NCBI GenBank assembly: GCA_037179385.1
Contig: CM074185.1
Location: 54,129,000 to 54,192,999, forward strand
Length of the DNA stretch: 64,000 nucleotides
Direction of reading: 5' to 3'
DNA from: Holothuria scabra
Taxonomy: Eukaryota; Echinodermata; Holothuroidea; Aspidochirotida; Holothuriidae
Part shown: positions 48,920-60,243 of the stretch, piece after piece
How positions within the stretch are numbered: the first letter of the stretch is position 1
Layout: each line of letters starts with the position of its first letter
Program-made: the position numbers and the translations under genes
The notes under the pieces: model-generated
Seen by the model: only the letters and a program-made list of their open reading frames with translations
What the model was told of the DNA's origin: nothing
The model's database searches: none

Positions 48920-50620
48920 CTAAAAAAAGGACAAGGTTCACCAACTAAGGGTAATGTCAGATAGTGTACCGCCAACTGTACCTTTATTTACTTAACCAGA
49001 AAGACTATCTAAGTTGAGCGTCACCATTGGTTAGGTTGGAGCACACAGAAAATTTTGAAAAATAGGAACCCTCAATCAGCAGGAGACGGCACTTTCAAGA
49101 CTTAGAAGGAGAATCAAAGCAGTGCTCTTTTGATAAAAAAATTAGCAGATAAAAGTTCTAGTCCTATAACTTTCCCTCTTTAAATTGATGTTTACTATTC
49201 CTACAAAATGACTGCATGCACACACAATGGAATTACTCATCAGACATCTCCCTTTAAACTAACCTTAAACAACTTCACAGGACTGACCTAAGCCTTAATG
49301 TATACATACAGCTTTAATTTAAAGGGAGTGCAGTTCACAGGAAATTAGGCCTTCAGTATGAAGTAAACTGAATTGGCGAGACTGGTAAAAATAGAGGGGT
49401 GACACACAATTGGTCAGAATGGTGTCAAACTTATTATTCATCAGAAATCGGACAAGAAATTTGTAGCCTACACATTATAGCCATCCATCTGTTTTTGAGG
49501 GCAATTTTGCAATGCATCTGGGAGAAAATGGCATTTCAAAATTTTACGTTCATGACCTCAAATAACCCTAGGATTGCCTCCGGTCTGTATTTTTTCAACC
49601 AGCTAGAAGGTCTTCAAACACAAGGCAATGCAATATGCCATGTTGGGTAATGATCGGAGCAACACCACCCCAGCCAGCCAGAATTAACCCTCAATGACCT
49701 TCGACCTCAACTTTCTAAACAAAACATGTAGCCCTATGTTCAATGAACAATGTATTTAAGTTTCATTAAAAGCCATCAACAAATGTGCCTCTGAGAGCAT
49801 TAAAGGCAACTGTGAACAGACATGATAGATAGACAGGTAGCCTTATAGTCGGAGTGACAGTGGCTGACCACAATAGCTCAAAGAGCTGGTTTGAGTTAAT
49901 AATAAGCCTGCACTTGAAATATTACAGTGGGAAACGTCTAGCAAAAGCACAAAAAAGGGTGGAAAATTTGGTGTGTTGGGAGAAGAATTCACTCCCTTCT
50001 TGGGAAGTAAATATTTTTTCCACCTTTATACACAAGTGCTCCAATGCACATTTGTTTTTTTTGTTTTTTCTTTCAACTTTTTACCCAACTATACAGGCAA
50101 TCAATTTCTCACACAGTAGCTATAATAACAGTAAAGTTTTCAATTTGACAAGTAATCTCATAAGAAATGGTGGGAAGCATAACTTTCTCTTGTCCCCAGC
50201 AGTTGAAAGATGGGGGAACAATGGTCACTTTTAACTGTAGGATTAGAGCAGGACAAGAACTCCACAGCTGTGATGGAGCTCAATGCAGAGTAGGTGGTGC
50301 TTGGTGCTGTGCATGGTTGACTCTGTCTTAACAGCTTTCACCTTTGCTATGCTCTTTTGTTCTGCAAACAATAGGACATTCATTCATTAGTGCAAGCTTT
50401 AGTTTGTCTAAGATGCGATTCATGCGGCTGTGTTACTCACTCTGGTTGTCATGGAAGACTATTGTTCCATGCTTGTAGTCTCCACCCAAGACTGCCACAT
50501 TTACTTCCCCAGTGGGCTGGTTGTGGTCACTACGCAAAGAGTAGAGTACTAATGTGCAGTCTGCTGAGGACTAGAAAAGGCTAGGCTCCCTAAATTTTAC
50601 AAACCACTCTCTTGACTCAC
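48920..50620. other. Intronic sequence; no gene supported
   Basis: A possible acceptor (TTGTTTGCAG near 50363, minus) opens only a 20-base segment before a GT and does not fit the phase of its neighbours. One lone satellite-like fragment, CAATGACCTTCGACCTC, lies near 49693. Confidence 0.4.
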
Positions 50621-50699
50621 CACCAGTGGCTGACATCTGCACTATTGTTAATATTTCCTGTGGTGGTTGGTTTTCCAATTTTTTTTGCAGCAGTAGGTC
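50621..50699 (-). CDS. THAP-transposase gene, small internal exon
   Basis: 79 bases between acceptor TTGTTTCCACAG and donor TGGTG|GTGAGT, entering in phase 0 and leaving in phase 1. Encodes DLLLQKKLENQPPQE and ILTIVQMSATG. It joins in phase to 51631-51560 upstream and 44526-44092 downstream (giving SATG-E-FVVQ). A three-base-shorter donor (CACTG|GTGGTG) would keep the same phase. Exon identity rests on splice sites and phase only. Confidence 0.5.
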
Positions 50700-51559
50700 C
50701 TGTGGAAACAATCCAAAAAAACATGTTTTCTTTATAAATTCTAAGGCAGAAACCACATCATGAGGTAATTTAGACTCAAAATTGTCTCAAACACTGAGTA
50801 CCAGATCACTCTAGACTAAAGGTATTCATTCTCATGCAATGCATACCATATTAACAAGCATTACTTCCTAATAAAATTCTATTTAAAAACAAAAAAAAGA
50901 GCCTCCATTTTCCACAATTGTAAAAGAAATAAAAAACCGACAATTGTCCACAAAATTCCATTTTAACAAAACATTATACACCTTAAAATGCATGTAATTG
51001 CATAAGAGACCACTTTTGCTATTGTTTCTCCACAACCACATTTCAATACAAGAACAGTACAGTGAGCTACTGTATTATGTTGTCAAGTTAAAGGAGTTTG
51101 TTAGATGAAATTTTAAGGTTCAGTTTCTACTTGGACTGGTTTAAGTGGGTTGGCTTTGGAGTTTTTTGCAGTTGTGGCTCACTGGCTCATTTTTAGTGTT
51201 TGCGCGGTTTTACCGTGCAAGTACTCACCAGTTTTTGCAGGTTTTACCTCTTCCTGTAGTGCTAAAATTTTTGCACACACTCCTTAGTTGGGGGATGACA
51301 GATGCCAAATCATGAAATTTGGTTTCTTTGAAAAAAGTTAGAGATAATCACTTCTCTATAGAAAAAAAATATAATTTTTTAGACTTCATTCTCCATTGCT
51401 ATAAAATGCTAAAAGCAGAAACCATGCAGCCTCCAAATAGGATTTCTAAGCATGGAAGAGTATGAAAACTGTTTATTGTGCTACACTCAAGACTTATTTC
51501 TGTCAAATTATAAAACATAGACTACATCCCTACTTCAACAATTATCATACGTACTGTAC

Positions 51560-51631
51560 CTTTACGATTGTAATGTTTTTTTCCACTGGTTGTGGCTTTA
51601 TGACTGGATCTCTGAGCAGTTCATTGACATA
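51560..51631 (-). CDS. THAP-transposase gene, 24-codon internal exon
   Basis: 72 bases, phase 0 on both sides, between acceptor CTCTTTACAG and donor TAAAG|GTACAG. Encodes YVNELLRDPVIKP and VEKNITIVK. It fits between the THAP exon (ends in phase 0) and the exon at 50699-50621 (begins in phase 0). Support is structural, not by homology. Confidence 0.5.
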
Positions 51632-51930
51632 CTGTAAAGAGAAAGAGATAACAAGAAAGGAAAATCATGAACCAACAAAAGATGTTAATTAATCTGGGCT
51701 TAAACCCAAACAGCAATGACAATTTTGTGAAGGTTCAGAATACATGGTTACAGTATGTGGATTGAGCAATTTTGTGAATGTTCAGAGTACCTCATCAGAC
51801 ATCATCATCATTAGACTTGCAGTAGGGAGTTTGGAAGTTCCATTCCTGGCCAGATCATACCAAGACTTTAAAAATGGAACCAGCTGCCATTGTGCATGGT
51901 AATCAGCATAAACAATAGAGTAAGGAAAAC
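51632..51930. other. Intron sequence
   Basis: No further feature before the satellite element. Confidence 0.4.
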
Positions 51931-54900
51931 AAAAACCAGAATGCAAAAATGCATTGAGGTTTCGATGATACATAAATGTTCCGTTTCAAAGAGTGCCATC
52001 ATGCACCATTATCTTCTCATTCAAATCTTATACTAGCATGTTCAAAATATAATTTTGTCATTCCAGATGACGTTTTGACCTTCATAAAAGCTATACATAG
52101 CTAGACTTACAAACAACACTCAGACAAATGGACAAACAGCTATCTTGAAAGATCATATTTACAAAGGTTTCCCGGCTTTGACCCCTGGAGACCCCAGATC
52201 ATCTTTCATATCTGCCAAAAACAATGGGGACCATCCTCTGACCACAATGCATCCACATACTCCCTATCCAAGCTTCCTTCCTTGAGATATCGTGTTAACG
52301 ACGTTTTCAGACTTTGACTCCCGGTGACCCCAGATGATCTTTGACCTCCAGCAAGAACAATAGGGACCATCTCCTGATCATAACGCATCCACATACTAAA
52401 TATGAAATCTATCCAAGCTTCCTACCTTGAGATATTGTGTTAACAAGATTTTCAGACTTTGACCCTCAGTGACCCCAGATGACCTTTGTCCTCCGCCAAG
52501 AACAATAGGGACTATCTCATGATCATAACGCATCCACATACTAAATATGAAATCTATCCAAGCTTCCTACCTTGAGATATTGTGTTAACGAGATTTTCAG
52601 ACTTTGACCCCCGGTGACCCCAGATGACCTTTGACCTCCGCCAAAAACAATAGGGACCATCTACTTACTATCACGCATTAACACACCAACTATGAAATCT
52701 ATCCAAGTTTCCTACCTTGAGATATCATGTTAACAAGGTTTTCAGACTTTGACCCCTTGTGACCGCATATGACCTTTGACCTCCACCAAAAACATTAAGG
52801 ACCATCTCCTAATTATAAAGCATCCACATACCAAATATGGAATCTATCCAAGCTTTCAAACTTGAGATATTGTGTAAAAAAATTTTTCAGACTCTGACCC
52901 CCGGTGACCCCAGATGACCTTTGACCTCTGCCACAAATAATTGAGACCATCTACTGTCAATAATGCATTTACATTTCAAAGATGAAATCTTTCCAAGTTT
53001 CCTACCTTGAGATATCCCCTTAACAAGGTTTTCAGACTTTGACCCCTGGCGACCCCAGATGACCTTTGACCTCCACAAAAAAATAATAGAGACCATCTAC
53101 TGACTATAATGCATCCACATATCAAATATTAAATCTATATAAGTTTCCTACCTAGAGATATTGTGTTAACAAGATTTTCAGGCTTTGACCTCCAGTGACC
53201 CCAGATGACCTTTGATCTCTGCCAAAAACGATAGGGACCATCTACTGAATATAACCCATCCACATACCAATTATGAAATCTATACAAGTTTCCTACCTTG
53301 AGATATTGTGTTAACAAGATTTTTAGACTTTGGCCCCAGTGACCCCAGATGACCTTTGAACTCCGCCAAAAACAATACGGACCATCTTCTGACTATAATG
53401 CATCCACATATCAAATATGAAATCTATCCAAGCTTCCTACCTTGAGATACTGTGTTAACAAGATTTTGAGCCTTTGACCCCCAGTGACCCCAGATGACCT
53501 TTGACCTCCGCCAAAAACAATAGTGACTGTCTACTGACTATAACACATTTACATACCGAATTTGAAATCTATACAAGTTTCCTACCTTGAGATGTCGTGT
53601 TAACAAGGTTTTCAGACTTTGACCCCCAGCGACCCCAGATGACCTTTGACCTCCGCAAAAAACAATAGGGACCATCTACTGACTACAACACATGTATATT
53701 TCAAATATGAAATCTATCCAAGTTTCCTACCTTGAGATATTGCGTTAACAAGGTTTTCAGACTTTGACTCCTGGTGACCCCAAATGACCTTTGACCTCCA
53801 CAAAAAAATAATAGAGACCATCTACTGACTATAATGCATCCACATACCAAATATGAAATCTATACAAGTTTCCTACCTAGAGATATTGTGTTAACAAGAT
53901 TTTCAGGCTTTGACCTCCAGTGACCCCAGATGACCTTTCATCTCTGCCAAAAACGATAGGGACCATCTACTGAATATAACCCATCCACATACCAAATATG
54001 AAATCTATACAAGTTTCCTACCTTGAGATATTGTGTTAACAAGATTTTTAGACTTTGGCCCCAGTGACCCCAGATGACCTTTGAACTCTGCCAAAAACAA
54101 TACGGACCATCTTCTGACTATAATGCATCCACATATCAAATATGAAATCTATCCAAGCTTCCTACCTTGAGATATTGTGTTAACAAGATTTTGAGCCTTT
54201 GACCCCCAGTGACCCCAGATGACCTTTGACCTCCGCCAAAAACAATAGTGACTGTCTACTGACTATAACACATTTACATACCAAATTTGAAATCTATACA
54301 AGTTTCCTACCTTGAGATGTCGTGTTAACAAGGTTTTCAGACTTTGACCCCCAGTGACCCCAGATGACCTTTGACCTCCGCAAAAAACAATAGGGACCAT
54401 CTACTGACTACAACACATGTACATTTCAAATATGAAATCTATCCAAGTTTCCTACCTTGAGATATTGCGTTAACAAGATTTTTAGACTTTGGCCCCAGTG
54501 ACCCCAGATGACCTTTGAACTCTGCCAAAAACAATACGGACCATCTTCTGACTATAATGCATCCACATATCAAATATGAAATCTATCCAAGCTTCCTACC
54601 TTGAGATATTGTGTTTACAAGATTTTGAGCCTTTGACCCCCAGTGACCCCAGATGACCTTTGACCTCCGCCAAAAACAATAGTGACTGTCTACTGACTAT
54701 AACACATTTACATACCAAATTTGAAATCTATACAAGTTTCCTACCTTGAGATGTCATGTTAACAAGGTTTTCAGACTTTGACCCCCAGTGACCCCAGATG
54801 ACCTTTGACCTCCGCAAAAAACAATAGGGACCATCTACTGACTACAACACATGTACATTTCAAATATGAAATCTATCCAAGTTTCCTACCTTGAGATATT

Positions 54901-55160
54901 GTGTTAACAAGGTTTTCAGACTTTGACTCCTAGTGACCCCAAATGACCTTTGACCTCCACCAAAAACAATAGGGTTCTTCCTCTCAATATGGCTCATCTA
55001 TGTACCAAGTTTGGAAACTGTCAGATATTCCTAACTTGAGATATCGTGTTAACAAGCAAAGTGTCACAAACACACACACACACACACGCACACCCACACA
55101 CACACATACATACACACGCCATCATGAATGCATTGGTTTCTCTTATCATCGAAACCAAAA
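51931..55160. mobile_element. Satellite-bearing element, copy 2, with about 20 units
   Basis: The left end has AACCAGAATGCAAAAATGC and AGGTTTCGATGATA (51957-51970). The right end has a (CA)n tract (55068-55118), CGCCATCATGAATGC and TATCATCGAAACC (55144-55156). The core is about 20 units of 143-146 bases. Each carries TTTGACCCC, GTGACCCCAGATGACC, TTTGACCTCC, a CCATCTACTGACTATAA block, a GAAATCTATCCAAG block and CCTTGAGATATTGTGTTAAC. Variant units recur in blocks of about 725 and 433 bases, that is five and three units. It lies in the intron between exons 55832-55595 and 51631-51560. Confidence 0.85.
55068..55118. repeat. (CA)n tract inside satellite element copy 2
   Basis: About 50 bases of CA with CGCA and CATA variants, the same position in the element as at 43277-43348. 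Confidence 0.93.
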
Positions 55161-55165
55161 AGCTA

Positions 55166-55225
55166 TGGCCAGCTCGACTTAAACAAAGTGGTTAGAAACT
55201 GGGCCATAAAACTCCATCAAACCTG
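55166..55225. repeat. Short interspersed repeat, copy b
   Basis: TATGGCCAGCTCGACTTAAA, then GTGGTTAGAAACTGGGCC and ATAAAACTCC. Reverse-complement relative of 48225-48300; same orientation as 56348-56412. Confidence 0.55.
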
Positions 55226-55594
55226 ACCTAACCCCAGGTTTCTAAAGACACTGGCTACTGTATTAAAACATGAAAGAGCAAGGTTTTTAAGTTTCCCAGG
55301 GTACTGACTGCATATAATACTATTCCGTTTCTTTTTAAATAACATACTGTCAGTCTTACTCTTACTGGTTAATACTCCTTGTAACTGGTATCACATACTG
55401 TATCAATACTATAACCAGTTTTCCATGAAAACCTACCAGAGTACAGTAAGTTACTGTAGTTAGGTAGAGTTTTACGGCCCAAAACCCACTGGAAGATCTA
55501 CAGTACTGTACACTTTTATACAGTGAACATCCTGACTTAATTTTGGAGAAACATTGCAAGATCACAAATTCAATACTGTATTATGGAGAATGAC

Positions 55595-55832
55595 CTTTTT
55601 CTTTGCTCTTTTTTCAGAGGCCAGCCTTGGTTTCTTTCCTGACGGCCCTAATTGTTGAGCTTCTTCTGAAAGAAAAAAGTCACTGCTGCTGCTATTTTGT
55701 GAGGACACTGAAGATCTTCTTGTTATAGTGGGCACAGCACTTGGTAACAAGGGAGGACCCATCCGTATATTCTTCTCAGTCAAAAGTCCAAATTCTTGTT
55801 TCAGTTTAAATGCTTGATCAAAGCACTGGTCA
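55595..55832 (-). CDS. THAP-transposase gene, exon with C-terminal half of the THAP zinc finger
   Basis: 238 bases between acceptor CTCTTTATTTCAG and donor AAAAAG|GTCATT (a weak donor), entering with the third base of a split codon and leaving in phase 0. Encodes SDQCFDQAFKLKQEFGLL, then RMGPPLLPSAVPTI and a Ser-rich, basic tail (SSVSSQNSSSSDFF, GKKPRLASEKRAKKK, a likely nuclear localisation signal). The CFD...LLPSAVPTI pattern is the C-terminal part of THAP domains, whose hallmark is AVPTIF; here Thr follows AVPTI. The C2CH zinc ligands and the HF motif should lie in a preceding exon. I looked for it upstream to 64000 and did not find it; it may lie outside the window. Role expected: sequence-specific DNA binding. 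Confidence 0.68.
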
Positions 55833-57275
55833 CTGAAATAAAGAGGAAGAAAAATGGAAGAAAATGAGTTTTAAAGTTTTTTTCCTCAATAGTTGCCTAC
55901 AGTAAAATTAAAGGGCAAGAGCTGTCATCCCAAATTGGAAGTAGTGCTGTAGACTGCCTAGTTTCATGACTGGCTGTTCGGAGTCATCTGACAACATTTG
56001 TTCTCTTCAAATGTGAAATTTACTAGAAATAACTGCTTGGTTTACCTTGAATAGGCAATAGTAAAGTCATAAAATGTAATGGAAGATACTTTGAAGAGGA
56101 ATCAGATAAAAATTGTGTTGTTTAGCTTTTTCTTCAAAATAAGTTTGGGGGGGGGGGGCCTGCTCTTTACTATTAATTGTCACAGGTTGTACCCTATGTC
56201 ATTCTTGCCACATAGAGGTGAAGCTATTAACTACTGTAAGCACCCCTATTTGGGACATCAGCTTTGAGGCATTCCAGCAGTGTGAAATGGAAACATTATA
56301 CAGTACTTCTGGTTTAGGAGATCATTAAGTGTTCCCTTTATTCAAGGGAAAAAGGCCGTGGTAGGCTCGACTTGAACCAATAGGTTGGAAACTGGGCAGT
56401 AAAACTCTAACTATCTAGAGTAATTTATTCAAGGGACATATATTAATTCCAATACAATTCTACAGTACAAAAAACTGTTCCAGCAAGATCCACAAAACAA
56501 GCAGAGTAATATAGAATACCCCAAACTTTTGCATTTAGACGTTGGAGTCGCAGTCGCAGGAAGTGAGGTCGCAATTAAAATCTCATGTACAGAACTGTAT
56601 CTGCCAGTGTTCGTATACACTAAGGTCTGATTTTGAGAATGACAACATGTGTGGCTTTATGGCCAAGTGATCTTTTTTGCAAAAATAATATTCTAAGTCC
56701 ACTGACTTGTAGCCTACTGTACAGTAGTCAACGTTGCGGTGACAGACACTGTACTGTAGTTTAAATATTCTAAGTTATTTGGTTTGAAGACTCTAGATTT
56801 CAAGATATGTTTGGAAGTGGAGTTAGAGTTGCATTGACAGAAACTTTCAACATATACAGTATATTTGAAAGTGGAGTCCTATTTGCATACGGGGCTTCCG
56901 GACCTCATCTGCATACATTTTCGGGCGCCAGTCTACTATGCAACGTGCCACTCACAAACTAGCAGTAGTACCATAAGGAGCACACCTTTCCTGGATCCAC
57001 TGGAGGGGCCCCTCCCATTGAAAGAGCAGATCAAAAGACCAAGGTACAGTATTTACCAAGTACAGTATGTAAGTCGGGGTTTTCAGCAGTGACAGAAGAT
57101 TTCAAGATGAGAAAGTGGAGTCAAAGTCACAGTGAGAGCATCTAACTTAGCCAAGTGGAAGGCAGCAACTGTCAAGATATATATTTGAAAGTGGAGTCTG
57201 AGCTGTGGTGGAAGTTGGCTTATGCCCTCTAATACCTTGAACATGCTTCACTGCAACTTAAAAAACAGACCTTCT
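55833..57275. other. No gene recognised; G run and a short repeat
   Basis: A G run lies at about 56145-56158. The short interspersed repeat (GGCTCGACTTGAACCAATAG, GGTTGGAAACTGGGC, GTAAAACTC) lies at 56362-56412, copy c of the family at 48225 and 55166. Confidence 0.5.
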
Positions 57276-58361
57276 CAGGGTTGGCAGTTTTTGCCACAAG
57301 CGGTTTTTACCCGTGGTTTTTACCGGTAAAAACTGTCCCGGTAAAAACAAGTTTTTGCCAAAAAATGGAAAAACTGGAAAAACCTATTCTGCTACATTGA
57401 ATAAAATGTTTTAAGTAACAACTTTTTCTTACTTCTTTCGAGGTTAAAGGATGAAAATCATTATTTTACATCAAGACTGACCATTTTAGGCTATTAAATT
57501 TACCATGTAAGGGTCTGGATGGATTATTTTAGTGACTTGTGTCACATTTTGCCAGAATTTACACTGACACCATACAGTACCACAAAGTATAAATCTAGTT
57601 TTGAAGATTGACATCTTACTGTTCGTCATTATTTTCTCACCTGTGATATACAGTAAATGATCAATTTTCACATGGTATTGAGCTAAACATTAAGGCAAAG
57701 AAATTTCTTTTCAAAACTGTTTTGTATGCTGTTCTGTACTGATACTGTATAAATGCAAGGAGAGAGCTAAGATAAACTGTATCACTGTAAAGAAGTCTAT
57801 ATGCCATACAGTATGTTGCACTGTGCATTTGCCCACTTTGGCTATGCTGTACATATATAGATATACCAACCTTTGTTTTCCCCCAAAATGATATCCTTCC
57901 ATTCTTTTACAATTTTAAAGAAGGCTTTACACTTTAATAAACATGAACAATTTCATTTATCCTCATTTTGTGAAACCTTGTTTGATATTCCAGTAATTTT
58001 GTAGAAAACATTAACATTCAGTCTTTTATGTGGTTGAAGTTTTACCACTTTTAATTTTTAAGGCTTCATACCTAACATTGTAATATTGGCATTTTTGTTT
58101 TCATTCTACTGTAGCTTTGGCAAGTTTTATTGCTTAATTTTTAAGTTAAAATAGAATCTTTAAGTCATGTAAACAACTCTGTCTCATTTGAATTATTCAT
58201 CATGTGTGATGGGCTAGAGCAACCCCACACTTATAATTGTCGGAGAAGTTTTTTCCAGTTTCTACCAGTTTTTACCAGTAATAACCACTTATTACCAGTT
58301 ATTACCAGTTTAACGCTGCCCCGGAAAAAACAGGTTTTTTTTCGGCAAAAACCCAACCCTG
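57276..58361. mobile_element. hAT-like inverted-repeat element, 1.09 kb, non-autonomous
   Basis: Ends are CAGGGTTGGCAGTTTTTGCC (left) and the reverse complement of CAGGGTTGGGTTTTTGCC (right, ending at 58361). Subterminal regions are packed with TTTTTACC and TTACCAG words. Adjacent 8-bp sequences, GACCTTCT and GGTATTCT, match at five of eight positions, so an old duplication is possible. A related head, CAGGGTTGACAGTTTTTG, stands at about 37613. The interior has no transposase. Confidence 0.6.
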
Positions 58362-58392
58362 GGTATTCTACTGTATTAAAATACAAACAAGC

Positions 58393-58786
58393 AGGGCTTC
58401 ATTTTTGTGGTTGTCCAATTGTCCCGGTCAACTGAACTTCACATATACAGACAACCAAAAGTTGAAAGTTGGTTGTCCCATGGACAACCATTTTTCTCTC
58501 ACAATAAATTAAATTTAAGCAGCTTAATTTTATCTAACTGAAGAAGAATATTGCTGACTGATCAACTCTTCCAAATTTTTTCATCATACAATTTCAGACT
58601 TAAAAGTACAGTTCTTTTTGTTTCTCAAAAACCACACCTTTTTATGTTTCAAGGCCAATAATTTACACAAACACTGTTTTGTAATTTTCAAAAAATGTTT
58701 TGGACAACCAAACTTTCTTTCGGACAACAAAAAACACTGAAATGGTTGCCCAAAGGACAACCATAAAATTCCGAAAATCAAGGCCT
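58393..58786. mobile_element. hAT-type MITE with 8-bp target duplication
   Basis: It is flanked by AAACAAGC on both sides (58385-58392 and 58787-58794). Inverted ends are AGGGCTTCATTTTTGTGGTT and, from the right, CAGGCCTTGATTTTCGGAAT. GGTTGTCC/GGACAACC words alternate through the body. Eight-base duplications are typical of hAT transposons. No coding capacity. Confidence 0.7.
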
Positions 58787-58794
58787 GAAACAAG

Positions 58795-60243
58795 CCTTGA
58801 GTCTTTTATTTTTTCCAAGTGTGATAAATATCACAGTGGGCCTACTGTACTCCTAACAAAATTTCAGAGTGTTGTGCTGTAAATGTGAGCACTGTTTTAT
58901 TTATTTTTAAAATAAATATCTGTGCTCCCATTTTTCATCTTGGTGTGGAAATAATCACATATAGTATAGGCCTAGCCTACAAACCTACTCATGATTTAAA
59001 CATGTCAAGCACTGCCCTTTACAGATAAATTTGACAAAAATTGGGCAGCCATGCATGTACTGTGAAGGCTTACTGTATTTCATGTACTGTAGCCACTGCC
59101 CAGTTACTTCCATTTCCTGCCAGTCGTGCTGGCAACTAATAATCCAGAACCTATCAGACAACTTTGTCTTGAGGTATCTTGAGATCAATAAAGTTAAAGG
59201 CATTTGCCCCCTTCAAAGACTACAGTATTTGCTCAAGAGAGCAACAAGGCTGATTTAAATGGGGATAACTGCCCCAATTACAGAGACAAGCTTCACCCTA
59301 GAAAACACCTTTTTCTCGGGTACCATTGGCTAAGATGTTCTATTCAATTCTAGCAGCATGGTGTGACATGTGGGAAAAAAACACCCTTAGAACAATCTCG
59401 TCACCTGATCTGTTCTTAGTGTTAATTATATGCCCATTTAAGCATTTGAAAATGACCATGAGGGTTGAAATTTGATAGCACTTTATCTCAGAATAGCTGA
59501 AAGGGGATGTAGTCCTTCAGTGTACAGTACTTTAAGTAATTTGATTCCCTTTTTGCCAGCACTTATTTCAGGATTTTTGTAAGTTGTTCTTTGAACCCAA
59601 AAGTTGTTGGGCTTCTGTCGTACCAGAAAGGTAATCGAATCTGCTGCTCATTGAAGCAGCTAATAGGAGTAATGAACCAGTGGTCAGGTACTATAATTGG
59701 GAACCGCAGTTTTTCCCTAAAAACTGTGGTAGCCATGACGGATCTCCTTAAAGGCTTATATCCCGTAATGGAAATTGCACCTGAAATGCCTTGTATTTAC
59801 TAAATTAATGGTTTTGTTGGGATCGAGATTCACTTCTGAGGGCAGATGTTGCTTTGTGAGTAAATCATTTTAATTAAAGATCAAGAGCAGTCCCCCTAAA
59901 CTTATTTTGAAGCAACAGCTAAATATCACAATTCTCATCTCATTTCTGTTCAAAGAATCTTTCATAATAGTAAGTAGTGCTTATAGTAAAGGTAAACAAA
60001 GCAGTAACTTCCCGTTAATTTTACATTTGAGGAGTAAAAATGCTGTCACATGACCCTCAACAGCCAATCATGGAACTGGACAGTCTTCTACACTGCTACA
60101 AGTTGCAGTGACTGCTCCTGCCCTTTGTCTAAATGCAGACTTTTCAAAGGATTAGCCAATGAACTGGTTTGGGCATTCAAATGTGAACGAATCGAGCAAA
60201 ATTTGGAGGCCTATTTGACTTTCTAGAGAGGTTCATAGAGCAA
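58795..60243. other. No gene recognised; LINE 5' part may begin near 60190
   Basis: Plus-strand fragments such as EQNLEAYLTF just before 60244 may be the degraded upstream part of the LINE. Nothing else is supported. Confidence 0.4.

Noticed and set aside
50270..50372. Extra exon of the THAP-transposase gene after acceptor TTGTTTGCAG
   Set aside because: The only nearby donor gives a 20-base exon whose phases clash with both neighbours.
59760..59790. Missing N-terminal THAP exon ending CATTTCAG before GT (minus strand)
   Set aside because: The phase and HF-like ending fit, but the upstream frame hits stops at once and shows no zinc ligands.
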